This document shows, one piece after another, positions 12,124 through 22,800 of a stretch of 64,000 nt of DNA (the first letter of the stretch is position 1; each line of letters starts with the position of its first letter). Where the stretch lies: positions 6,300,001 to 6,364,000 of the forward strand of contig JAILWY010000009.1 in assembly GCA_022113835.1 (NCBI GenBank), read 5' to 3'. The translations under genes and the position numbers were made by a program. Source of the stretch: Atopsyche davidsoni (lineage: Eukaryota > Arthropoda > Insecta > Trichoptera > Hydrobiosidae). Below the pieces are notes generated by a model. That model worked only from the letters and a program-made list of their open reading frames with translations, did not search any database and was not told where the DNA came from.

Positions 12124-13522
12124 ATGTCTATACCATACAGCGGAACTTTTCGACGATCGGGTGGTGTCGTTTCTGCGATTGCCAAGCAGCTGAGAGGTGT
12201 TAATCTCAAAGCAGCAAAAAGAATAACCGTGAAATTCGATCCCTTTCATGAGAATGTTGGTCATGCGAGGTATGTTAATCACGATTTGATTTATTATAGT
12301 GGTATTTTTGAAAATAGAAACGCGATCAATTTTTGGTACCTATATACCTCGGAACACTGGATACTGTCGATATTACTTACCGCTGCATTGTCCACATCCG
12401 TGAGTTCTTCCTAGAATACTCACAGCTTCATTTATTCCAAGCGCTGCAATATCTGGGATAGTTAAGTGCAAAAGGGATTCTGGGCCTCCAAGCGTGAGTT
12501 CTCTTTCAGTAGTCATGCTCCTGTTAAGAAGTTAGCAAATTTACTTGTTTATTATATTGCGATATAAATTTATTTCAAGTAGTAATGTAATGATAATAAT
12601 ACATCTAATTGTGTGTGTAAATATATATATATATATTTACATATATATAGTTACATATATAGTGTATATATATATATATTTAAATACGATTTAAATTTTC
12701 ATCTCTGAGGTGACTTAATTGTAATACTTTATAAAGGGGTTAATTTTGCTATTGATTATATATGAATAAGTATTTATACTGATAAGTTCATAGCTCTACT
12801 AACAATAAAAAAAATCTTTAACCTAGTTTCTACTGATCAAAATAGATTTCAATACTATTCTGACTATGATGATAACCTCCGTTAGCCTCTGAACGAAACA
12901 TAAAATATATCTCACTGTAAAGTAGTCTAATCAAAGAAATATTTGCACTCTTATCTATTTATTGACTTGAAGTAATATATTTTTATTGTTTTTTTTTTTT
13001 CAGAAATTTCCTATCATATATTTCATCACCAAAGATTGCATTGACAAATCCATCTTGTGTTATTAGAAGTGAAATTTTGTGTGATCGAAAAGAACCAATT
13101 GTGTCGTTCAAATTATTGCCAGAAATTTCAGGTAATTAGAATTAAGACTAGTTTAATTTTAAAAACTCCATATATAAACGGCCAATATGACATAATTTTT
13201 AGCCAAATCGCTAAAAGCTATGATCACAATCGTAAGCTCGTAGTTATTTGGCCCAATCAGTTCCGCCAACGGATTTTATTGCCATGAGCTTTTGGCGAAA
13301 CAGTTCATTCGTGACTGAATGCTTATGATGATGGTTATTTTATTTGAATTACTTTTTACAGATAGCTTTGGGTCCGACACCATCACATTAAAGGGTGGAA
13401 ATTTGACCTGCTTAGAACTGCTCCAACTTTGCAATAAGTATATTACTCCTTTAGCCCCACAAGAACAGTTGGTTACTATCGTTCAAACAAAGTCTGAGAA
13501 AGTATCCAAGAAGAGGAAGTAG
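12124..13522 (+). CDS. mRpL53: Mitochondrial large ribosomal subunit protein mL53 (3 exons, 144 aa)
   Basis: Component of the mitochondrial 39S large ribosomal subunit. Exons are 12124-12269, 13004-13131 and 13362-13522 with GT-AG junctions, total 435 nt (144 codons plus stop). The N-terminus MSIPYSGTFRRSGG, then AAKRITVKFDPFHENV and, near the C-terminus, NLTCLELLQLCNKY match the insect mRpL53 pattern. The length is typical of the family. The basic N-terminus fits mitochondrial import. The tail SEKVSKKRK is very basic. The gene is head-to-head with AGO1, with 0.9 kb between start codons. It is followed after 12 nt by a second small ORF that probably shares its mRNA. Confidence 0.92.
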
Positions 13523-13534
13523 AAATATAGCACA

Positions 13535-13717
13535 ATGAATCGCAACAGCAAGAAAGGTAATCTCCACGTTATTGATCAAATTTACAATCAAGTACCCGCA
13601 TTCACAGATGTCTTCTCTGAAGACACCTTCTACATTTTTGTTGTTTGTTTTGTTCTATCCACTTTAGTGATTGCATTTATACTATCGAGATTTATTACCC
13701 TAAAACCTGTAGAGTGA
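13535..13717 (+). CDS. Single-pass membrane microprotein (60 aa), downstream cistron of mRpL53
   Basis: An uninterrupted 60-codon ORF begins 12 nt after the mRpL53 stop, with a good start context (CACAATGA). About 30 polar residues lead into one strongly hydrophobic segment (residues about 31-52, TFYIFVVCFVLSTLVIAFIL), followed by the short tail SRFITLKPVE, which looks like a conserved small integral membrane protein. I cannot name the family. A polyadenylation hexamer AATAAA sits about 150 bp downstream at 13864 and there is no room for a separate promoter, so translation from a bicistronic mRNA with mRpL53 is likely. The clean TM segment and codon composition argue against chance. Confidence 0.7.
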   Translation: MNRNSKKGNLHVIDQIYNQVPAFTDVFSEDTFYIFVVCFVLSTLVIAFILSRFITLKPVE

Positions 13718-13863
13718 TGTATTCATGAGATATGAATATGTAATTTTTTTATTACCATGAATACAAAGAACTTCTAGTCTTGATTTTAAGTTTTGTTCAC
13801 TGTGTGAGGATAACCTATTAGTTTCTAACAATGTAATATTTTACCTAATTTTGTTTTGTATAA

Positions 13864-13869
13864 AATAAA
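13864..13869 (+). terminator. Polyadenylation signal for the mRpL53 / microprotein mRNA
   Basis: AATAAA 147 bp after the microprotein stop, the first hexamer downstream, followed by a T-rich stretch (GTGTTTTATTTTTT) as expected near a cleavage site. Confidence 0.55.
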
Positions 13870-13889
13870 AATACAAAATTGAATTTATG

Positions 13890-16130
13890 GGTGTTTTATT
13901 TTTTCAGTATTATTCATTGATTTCTGATAATCATAAAGAATTAATTTTGATCTCAAAAAACAATTAAGTGTTTTGTGGATATATTTATAGAAAAAAAAAC
14001 AATTGTAGAACAGAGAAATGCAATTATAAAGAAGAGTTTATCAACAATATAATTCTTAAGCTTTTTTAGAAATTCCATAATATAAATTTTTTAAGTTTAA
14101 AGTCTAAAAAATTCTTTGGAGTTTAAAGTCTAAAAAATCAAATCAGAGCAATTTGAGATTATCTCTTATCATTTTAATCAATGTTTTGTGGTATTCATTT
14201 TCAATATTATTGAAAGTGATGAATTGTAAGACATATCTCACGAATCAATAAATAATTTATCTTTAGATTAAACTATTCAAAAGGGCTGTTTATATATTTG
14301 AAAATTGAAAGCCAAAAATATTCAGATGAAGACCTCTAAGTAAAACTACAATTCAAATAAATTAATAACAATGTAGTTCTAGGGATTCTTGCGGTGCTTT
14401 ATGATTTTATAAAGAAAATTTCCACAAGCTTCGCAGAGATTTAAGAATTATCATTTTTTTACAAAAAAATACATTGGTATCTAGCGGATTTAAGTTTTTG
14501 TATTTTTATTAAAAATAATAATGAAAATGTAATGCATAATAATTTAGAATATATTATTTTAATAGTTAGTTATTTAAAGGAATGTGAGTGAAATATGGCT
14601 TGTTAATTTATTTATTGATTTTCTCAAAGACTTTTTAAAAAATATATTTTATTAAGAGTTGTTTGAAAAACTCATGCAACAAAAGATTTTTTCCTACACG
14701 AACTCAATAACGAAATTAGAGAAACCACCTAAGCCACATGTAAGCCCCACGACCAGCGCGCGAGACCAGGGGACAGCCACACGCCGTAACATAAAGTAAT
14801 CTTGGGATTTTAATATATATTTTTTTGAGTTTATAAATTCGGATATAGGGATAAGAATTTAATTAGGTTCGTTCTCGGTCGATAACCTGATATGTGAGTG
14901 TGCATGTATCGATATGAAAATAGATCCGAAGCGGAGCTCGCGCGGAAGTGCGCCGGCCGGCCGCCAGGCCCTGTACTTCCATCTCTCTCTGGCGTGCCGC
15001 TTCGCTCGCGGCGTCCCGCTCTAGCGCGAAGCGTGAATGCAAGTTTGTATGTTTTGACTAAAATAGGTCAGGAATGCTCATCGTTGAAAACAAAAACAAT
15101 CGACAAAAAAGCGTCAAAACCCAGATTTATGAAATAACATTTAACTACCGATTGTCATACTACCAAAATAATAATTATAACCAATGTTTATAATCTAAAT
15201 GTTATAAATGACGCCGTCGTTTTCGGTATAAATATATATGATCGCGGGTGTCTTTTTAAAATTATTTTTTTTATTATTATTTGTGTTTTATCAAGAATCG
15301 TACGACATTACGTAATTACCGGTGATCACCTGTAACATGTATTTAAACATTGTATTTGCGCATACCGCTTTCGCCGTGCGGCGACCATATTTGCGAGCGA
15401 TTAAGTTTAGGGGAGAAGTCGCGAATGAATGAAATAAAAAGTACGTTCAAGCAGCACAGAAATACCTCACCCAAAGTTGAAGTGACCGGCGGGAAGCTGA
15501 TGGCGTCTTTTTGCTGATACAGTCGTATTATCAGAGATGACACGGAGCGCAATTCCCGTGTTTTGATAAACATGACCTTGTAAACACAAACTGCGCACAG
15601 AAGATATCGCCAGTCCAGCGCGGGCAGAGGTACTCACACTCGCGCGCTGCACTCATACTCATACTCCGACTGCAACTGCGCCGCGCCTCGCGCCTCGCCT
15701 CGCGCCTCGCTGGAGCCCAGGAGTCCCGAAGCTGTATTCCGCTCGGCCGTAAGCCAGTGGCGGTTAACCGCAATATATCTTTACTGATAATCATTTTGCT
15801 TTGTGACCTACTGGCTTATCTTTTGTAATAATCATTATTTAAATGTAATTTGAAGTCAAGTAATGAAATAATTGATCACATTGTTGTCTAAGCTTGTCGT
15901 CGTGGAATACGATTGTGCGAAAATGATAATTGTATCTTTCACGAAATGAGTGATAAACGAAGTTAATTCTGCAGTGATGTAATAAAATAAAGGTTATCCG
16001 AGCGTATGATAAAATTCAGTTTTCAGGATTAAAATGATATAATTCTGGCTGGAATTTTAAGTCAGCGAAGCCGAGTGACGGTTCAATAGTCTTTAATATT
16101 TTCTACAAATAAAATAAACAGTCTTTATAA
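13890..16130. other. Intergenic region between mRpL53 and the PHD/SPOC gene
   Basis: Mostly AT-rich. It contains one copy of a dispersed repeat at about 14727-14790 (also seen at 50.9-52.5 kb) and two GC-rich blocks at about 14925-15010 and 15600-15740. The second has a run of CGCGCCTCG-like units at 15680-15712. On the minus strand a donor-like site (TTTGG then GTGAGG) near 15470 follows that block, so a non-coding first exon or promoter is conceivable. No protein-coding gene is supported. Confidence 0.4.
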
Positions 16131-16137
16131 TGGCAGG

Positions 16138-16143
16138 TTTTAT
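16138..16143 (-). terminator. Candidate polyadenylation signal of the PHD/SPOC gene
   Basis: TTTATT on the plus strand (AATAAA on the transcript strand), about 710 bp downstream of the stop codon at 16852. Other hexamers occur in this AT-rich UTR, so the choice is tentative. Confidence 0.35.
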
Positions 16144-16851
16144 TAAATCATTCACAAAGAATATAAATTTATTTTCTAACTCTTGAGGAACGGGTCTCAC
16201 CCGCATACGGAAGTGCCACAGTTTATTACATACATTGTATACCTAAACATGCCTAAGATGTGTCACACACTAATTCAACTAAGTGAACTATTATATAAAC
16301 TTCCACATTTTAGAAAGAGATAAAAGTAGTTCTTAACTTTTAATCGTACTCTTACGATTGCAATTCCTTAAAAGTAAGAGATTAAAATTGATTCTTAAAA
16401 ATAAGCTTATTTACAAAGCGATTAAAATTTATACTTCTGCAAACATTTGCATAATTAGGTACTTACACAAATATAAATGCTAAAATGTGATCTCTTTCTA
16501 AAATTAGGCTTTCATTATAAAACATTTGATTTTAAATTAAAATAACGTATATACCGTAATGTACAAATTTAGTCTAATTAAGATTAGTATCAGCCCACTG
16601 AAAGAATTCTCAGTGCGTTTGAACCGGGACCCGAAATGTGCACTCTTAGTGTTTATACATTAGTTTGTACTCCGATGAGGATTAACAGCTGGTTAAATAA
16701 GCCAGATCAACCGAAATAGAAAAACAGGGAATGTTACAGATGTAAACATATAAATGTATGAGAAAAAATTTCAATAACGAATCATTCACCAGTATTATTA
16801 ATGACTTAATCCGAGGGATAAATCGCTTAAAAGATAAACTATGAACAATAT

Positions 16852-19800
16852 TTAGTCTTGGTCCTCCATGCCCGGGGGAGGGGGTTGGTCGAGGTCAAGC
16901 TTTTGTTTTATATAGGACGGTGAGGCAGTGTGGGGCGGGAGTATCACGCGAGACGGGGGCACCGTGCGAGGCGGGGGTAGTAACAGCTCTTCATCGGGCA
17001 CCATGCTCAGCAATTCAGCTTCGCTTAGTGTTGATAATTTGCTAGTCGGTTTTTCAGGTACATCATTGAAACCGAGTGGTTGGTTGAAAGTCATCGAAGT
17101 TGGGGGTGGGGGAAAAGGGGGATTCAATAATCTCATATCCACATCTGTACTAGTTCCGTCTCTGTAGTACGCGGTACCAGGAGGATGGGGAGTGCCCGAG
17201 GGATTAACACTGATGGCAGTGGGTACGTAGCACTCTGTAGTGTTGTCCACTTCCTCAGCGATTGTAGTCTTTGTTTGGTTTTTGATACTCGCTAATATTT
17301 CATGCAAATTGGAAGGTAAGGATATTGAAGACAGTGTTGATATCGGTCTTCCTGATGTCGGTGGAGTCATCGGCCTCGATGGAGAGTACGGCTCATCCTG
17401 TTGACATAAAATATTTATCATGTTTATATGATTTGATATAAAAAATTATAATGTAAATAGGCACAATGTGAAATTTAATAAAAAAAATTATAATTAGTAA
17501 TATAAGGATTAATATCATGGAATAATATTTTTTCAAGAATAATTACACTTAACTCAAATTTTAAAAAAAAAACCAGCTCACCATGGATTCAGATATGCTG
17601 ACAGTCATATTTTGTATTTGCTTCTTCTGCTCTTCAATTTTACGATTGAGCTCTTCCATTTTTTTCTCTAGTTCTATGGAAGACGTCGGTTTAATAGAAG
17701 TCAATTCTGAAGGTGGAGAGTTTGGCGATCTTTCAATAGATCCACTATCACTACCCCCCGGACTGTAAGGCTCATCGTCATCTGCAGAGGCTAGAATTTT
17801 TTTTGAATTAACATTTTTAGATAGTAGATAAAATGTAAAATTTTGAATCCCAAAGTATTGCAGTAAATTCTTAGTAAAAGATGTATAAATTATTAACCTA
17901 GAGATGCGGCTATTTTATCCTTGACTGTAGTTGAGAGTGATGGTAGAAATGATGGAAGAGGCATTGCAGAGAGGGGAGTGGCCATTGGCAGGGCTGGTCT
18001 TTTGGGACTACTGGGAGGTGTATATGACCCAGTGGGGGGAGGAGTGTAGGAGCGATCTATGCCATCACTTAATTTGGCACTCTGAAAATCAACAATTACA
18101 TATTAGAGTAATTTATTCTTTCATTTGGACATTAAACTTTATTTCTTATTGGTGAATAATACCATACCTTCGAAACAATAGATGAAATCAGAGATGAAGC
18201 GTGAGATCTTTTTCTTCTCTGTCTAACAATGATTCCCAAAAGCAGATGCGGTCTAGATTCTTCAAAGCCTGGGCCATCTAAAGGTAACAGTACTGACGGT
18301 AAGGGGGAATGTGATGTTAGAGGTACAATGTAGAAGTCTTTAACACCTCCGCCGTTAACTTTGACAACACCCAGTCTGCAAAAATGATTTATGAAAATAA
18401 TGATTCTAAATAAAAATAGAAGATTAATAAGTTCCAATGATCATTCAACGGTTGGTTACCTGTTGCGTGTATTCAGATAGCTGAAAAATACATTATATTG
18501 CACTTTTTCTTCTTCATTTGTTGCCATTAGTTTAATAACAACAATTTCTTTATTTCCTTGTTTTTTCATCTTATTGAGATAGTCCCAAACAATTTCAGGA
18601 CTTATTCTGCCAACAATCTCTAATTCCGATCCTAATTCTTGGAGAATATCACCACATTGTCCTGACACCTATTAAAAAAAAAAAACAACTTATTAACCCT
18701 TTGCACTCCTATGTCGAGCTGGACTCGACATCGCGTTTATTCACGCCAACTCCTATGTCGAGCTGGGCTCGACATTCTACAGTGTTTGGCAAAAGTATAT
18801 TTATTATTATTGTTATTACTATTATTTTATCAAATCTTTTTTGTATGTATTGTGAAATACATACATTAGTAATTTCGTGATATTTTGGTAAGTTATTCAA
18901 AAGTATTATTAGCTAAATATTTACGAGAATGTAGCACTTTTTACGATTTGTCATTCGATGGAGACGGGCGGTTGCCGCCATAAAGAGTCAAGTAGCAAGA
19001 CCATTCAAACAATAACAGGTACCGAGTATGTTTGTTATTTATGAACAGTTAGTTAATCAGATAATATAAATATGGGCGAGGTGGTTGTCGCAGACCAATA
19101 CACAACATCCTATTGTTTTATACGAAAAACATTAAAATGGTGGAGAAAACTGTTTTTCTAGGGTCTAGAAACCTCTAAAATGCATAAATTGTATAAAGAA
19201 TGCAATAATAATGCAAATCCAATAATTTAATAAAATAATTAAACATTTAGAGAAAAGTTGTAACTGGAGCTCATAGGAGACTTTCGTGCTCCGATACCAA
19301 AATCAGGGCAATTATCCACAGGTGACACTGTTCAGCGCTTAGATGGGAAAAGTAATTTTATATTTTCTAATTCTCAGAAAAAACATAAATATTGCATGGT
19401 GTGTTCCAATAGGAATGTTCCTGGAGGAAGAAGAGAAACCACATTCTATTGCGAGACCTGTGAAAGGAAGCCGGGCCCCCATCCAGGAGAATTTTTAAAA
19501 AAATACCACACCAAAATAAATTTTAAACTTTAAATTGTATGCAAAATAAATTATTGATACTCTATTTTTTTAAATTTTATTACCTTACAACTAAACAATC
19601 ATAACAATATCATAAAAATAAGTTATTAATTTGTTTTATGATTATAGCTATTGTGTAACAATAACATCTAATTTATTAACAAAAATCTCATAATTACCTC
19701 GGAGTTGGTAAACGGAAAAATAAAAAAAATCAAAGAGTGAAAAGGGTTAATGTCTAAGCAAATTATTGTATACTTAATATTTTTGACAGAAATTCCTTTA

Positions 19801-22800
19801 TATTTTTTCAGGCTTTTGAAGAAGCCAACCAAGCATGTTGGCGAAACTGGTAGTGTCAAAAAATAAAAAATTAGAATACAAAACATTTTTTACAAAAAAT
19901 ATTCAAATTATTGAAGTTTTACTTTATAATGAAAAAAGTATAATAATACCTCATGACTAGTTATGTTGAATTTGGCTACATCAATCATGCTCACGCAGCC
20001 ATTCCATACAGAGGAAAGAACCGAGTCTACAGTACTAGTTGGTTCCTGGTCACTTTCAGCACCCGCTACAATAAAAATGAAAACTTACATATGCAAGATA
20101 TTTTTAAGCACTTTAAAGCTAAATTAAAATGACCAATTTTTGCCCCTACGATTACAATGATTGTAAGTTATAAATAAATAAAGTATGTTTACTAACCTAA
20201 GATTTTATCCGTATTTGCTTCGGGAGTGCCGGGTGTCCCCAGGTAGTTATCACTAAGGTCTTTGGGCACGAACACTTCTGATTCATCAATAATACTTTTA
20301 GTGTCCTGTGTGATACTCGTTACATCGTCAACAAACCCCTGGTCAGTGGATATTCTCTTTCTTTCATGTTCAGATTCCCCTTTGGTTAATTTAATGCTAA
20401 TATCTTTTGTACTATTCTTTTCAAAATCATTTTCTTTCGATAGTGATCTGAAATTAATTTTTTTTAAATAAAAATTGCAATGCCAAGGAAGTGGAGTTTA
20501 GATTATAGTACTAACCTGTTCTTGTATTCTTCTTTCAAATGGGTAGAAAGGCTTCTTTCCCCTTCTTTTGATTTGGATCTAGTATTATCTCTTGATCTGG
20601 AACGTCTGTGAGATTTCTTTTCAGGACTATCTCTTCTTCTCGTGGTAGACTTGGACCTCCGACTATCCGAGTGTGATGATTTTCTAGACTTTTCTCGTTT
20701 GGAATCTTGGTGTCGTTTTTGATCATTTTTGTCTCTTTCCCTCGAGGTCTTTCGATGATGACTTCGACTGCTGGATTTGCCATCCTTTGAACTGCGCTTA
20801 GCAGATGATTTCTTACTTCTACTCGATGAATGGTCTCTCTTGTGTGATACCGATTTACTGTGAGATTTACTTTTGTGTCTACAATAATAATGAGAAATAT
20901 TATAGAAAATCGGGCATGATAAAAAGTTTAGATAGTATTAATTACATCTCAAACTGACTTGGAATGCTTATGGTGTGAAGAGTGTGTGCGATCAGAGGCA
21001 AGAGGGGAGGTTGGGCGACTACTGCTGCTGATGGAGCCGGCACCGCTGCCCGTATTGTTGAGAGCAGATACCAAGTCTTCAATCCCTACATTTGGGTCCA
21101 GCTCTGTCATATCTGTGGTTCGACTTTCCATAACCTAAAAATGAATACGTTTTATTAGTAAGTGAGCGAAGAACTGTTGATTATGTTAAAAGAGACAGTG
21201 CTGACCTCTTCCCCTTTGTGTGTCTTTAGGACGTAAGTTTTATTGCATGCCAAGAGATCGAGTTCTGACTTTTTGATGAGCTCAAGCTGATGCTTTGCCT
21301 CTTTATCTCGCCATTGTGCAAGCTCCTGACTCGCCAATTCTTCAGGAGACAATCGAACCTAAAAAATAAAGTCAGGAAATAGTTTAAATATTCATCAAAG
21401 TAATAAGTGCCTCAAATAAAGAGCAAATGCAGATATTTCAGCTCACAAGTTGTTTAGGTGTAAGAGAGCGGTCGCAGATTTTTTGCCAAAGGGAAAGATT
21501 CTTTCTATCCTTCAAGTTGAACATCAAAGATCTGTACTTCGCTTTGTACTTTGTTCCTACATCCTTAAAGAGGTCACGAAGTTCGAGTTCAGTGTCCAGA
21601 GAAAACTTGATAATTTCTTCAGTGGAAAATTTGTTATCTTTTGATTCTGCCATTCTCAAACTTATTTGCTCTTGTAAAGCTTTCCGAACATTTTCTCTGA
21701 TGGGTTCGGAAGAATTTGACCTGCTCCTGTAATGTTCTTCTTTTTTTGGCACTGCTGTTGGAGTTGTAGGGGACTTCAGATTAGTTTGCTGTTGACAAAA
21801 TAATGCATAATTAATCATTAATTAATTTTGGTAATTACAGTAAGCATGATGTATTAGATTTAATACCTTTTGTTGGGGAGTTGATTTTGGAGTGCTTGGG
21901 GACTTAACAATTAGCTTGGGAGTGACTTGCTTGGGTGTTTGTGGTTTGGGTACAGGAGAAGGAGAGATAGGAGTTTTAGGACTGGGTTTATTCGGAAGTG
22001 TCAGGTTCTTAGAAGGAGGATGCATTATGATAATCTGTTTTTCACTTCCAATTTTTAATATGGATTGTATTTTCGGGGCCAGTTTTGGCTTGGATTTATT
22101 AGCATTAAGCAGTTGTTTGTTAGCACTTATAGTTCCGGGTCTGACTACTTCGAATGTGGGATTTTCTTGTAGCCAAACTTTTAAATTAGCAGCGGTAGGA
22201 GCGCTAGGCCCGGCTAGACATCTTCCCGTTTTTCGCTCGTATACTATAACCTAAAATATACAACAAAATATATAAAAAAAACACTAAGAGAAAAGTTTAT
22301 TACTATAAATAAAAGTAAAGTATACAAACTCTGGCGTCGGATTTGTTTTGAGGCGATTCCTTAAGTTCAGATGATTTTGTTACAGTATATGTGGTCGTAG
22401 TCGGGGTGGCTTGAGTGGTAACATGTAAAGACTCCTGAGCATGCTTGAGGATACAAGCATCGCTACAGTAAATGCTACTAGCACGAGCCGCTTTTTTACA
22501 AACGATACAGTTAGTATTTGCTTGAGGTGTTCCCACCGGGTCTGCTGGCAGATGGGAGAATGTTTCATCTGTCATATCTGTCGACTTACGTGGAGAATTT
22601 GGCTGTATAAAGAAAAACATCTTTTAATGCTTGAACATGACAAGTTATAATGAGTAATTTATATTCTATTAGAATAATTGTTCTTAAAGGAAATTTGCGT
22701 AGTATAAATCTCGATAAAGTGTAGATTTGATGACACATTTGGAGTAAATAAAGGAAAACATTTATACATCAGAATACTTTATTCAGATGATATTTCACCC

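Noticed and set aside
12615..12680. AT-rich repeated stretch as a CRISPR array or origin
   Set aside because: It is a simple (AT)n microsatellite with no spacers, in a eukaryotic intron.
14898..15137. 79-aa ORF in a GC-rich block
   Set aside because: Low-complexity composition, no similarity to any family I know and no splice context; treated as non-coding.
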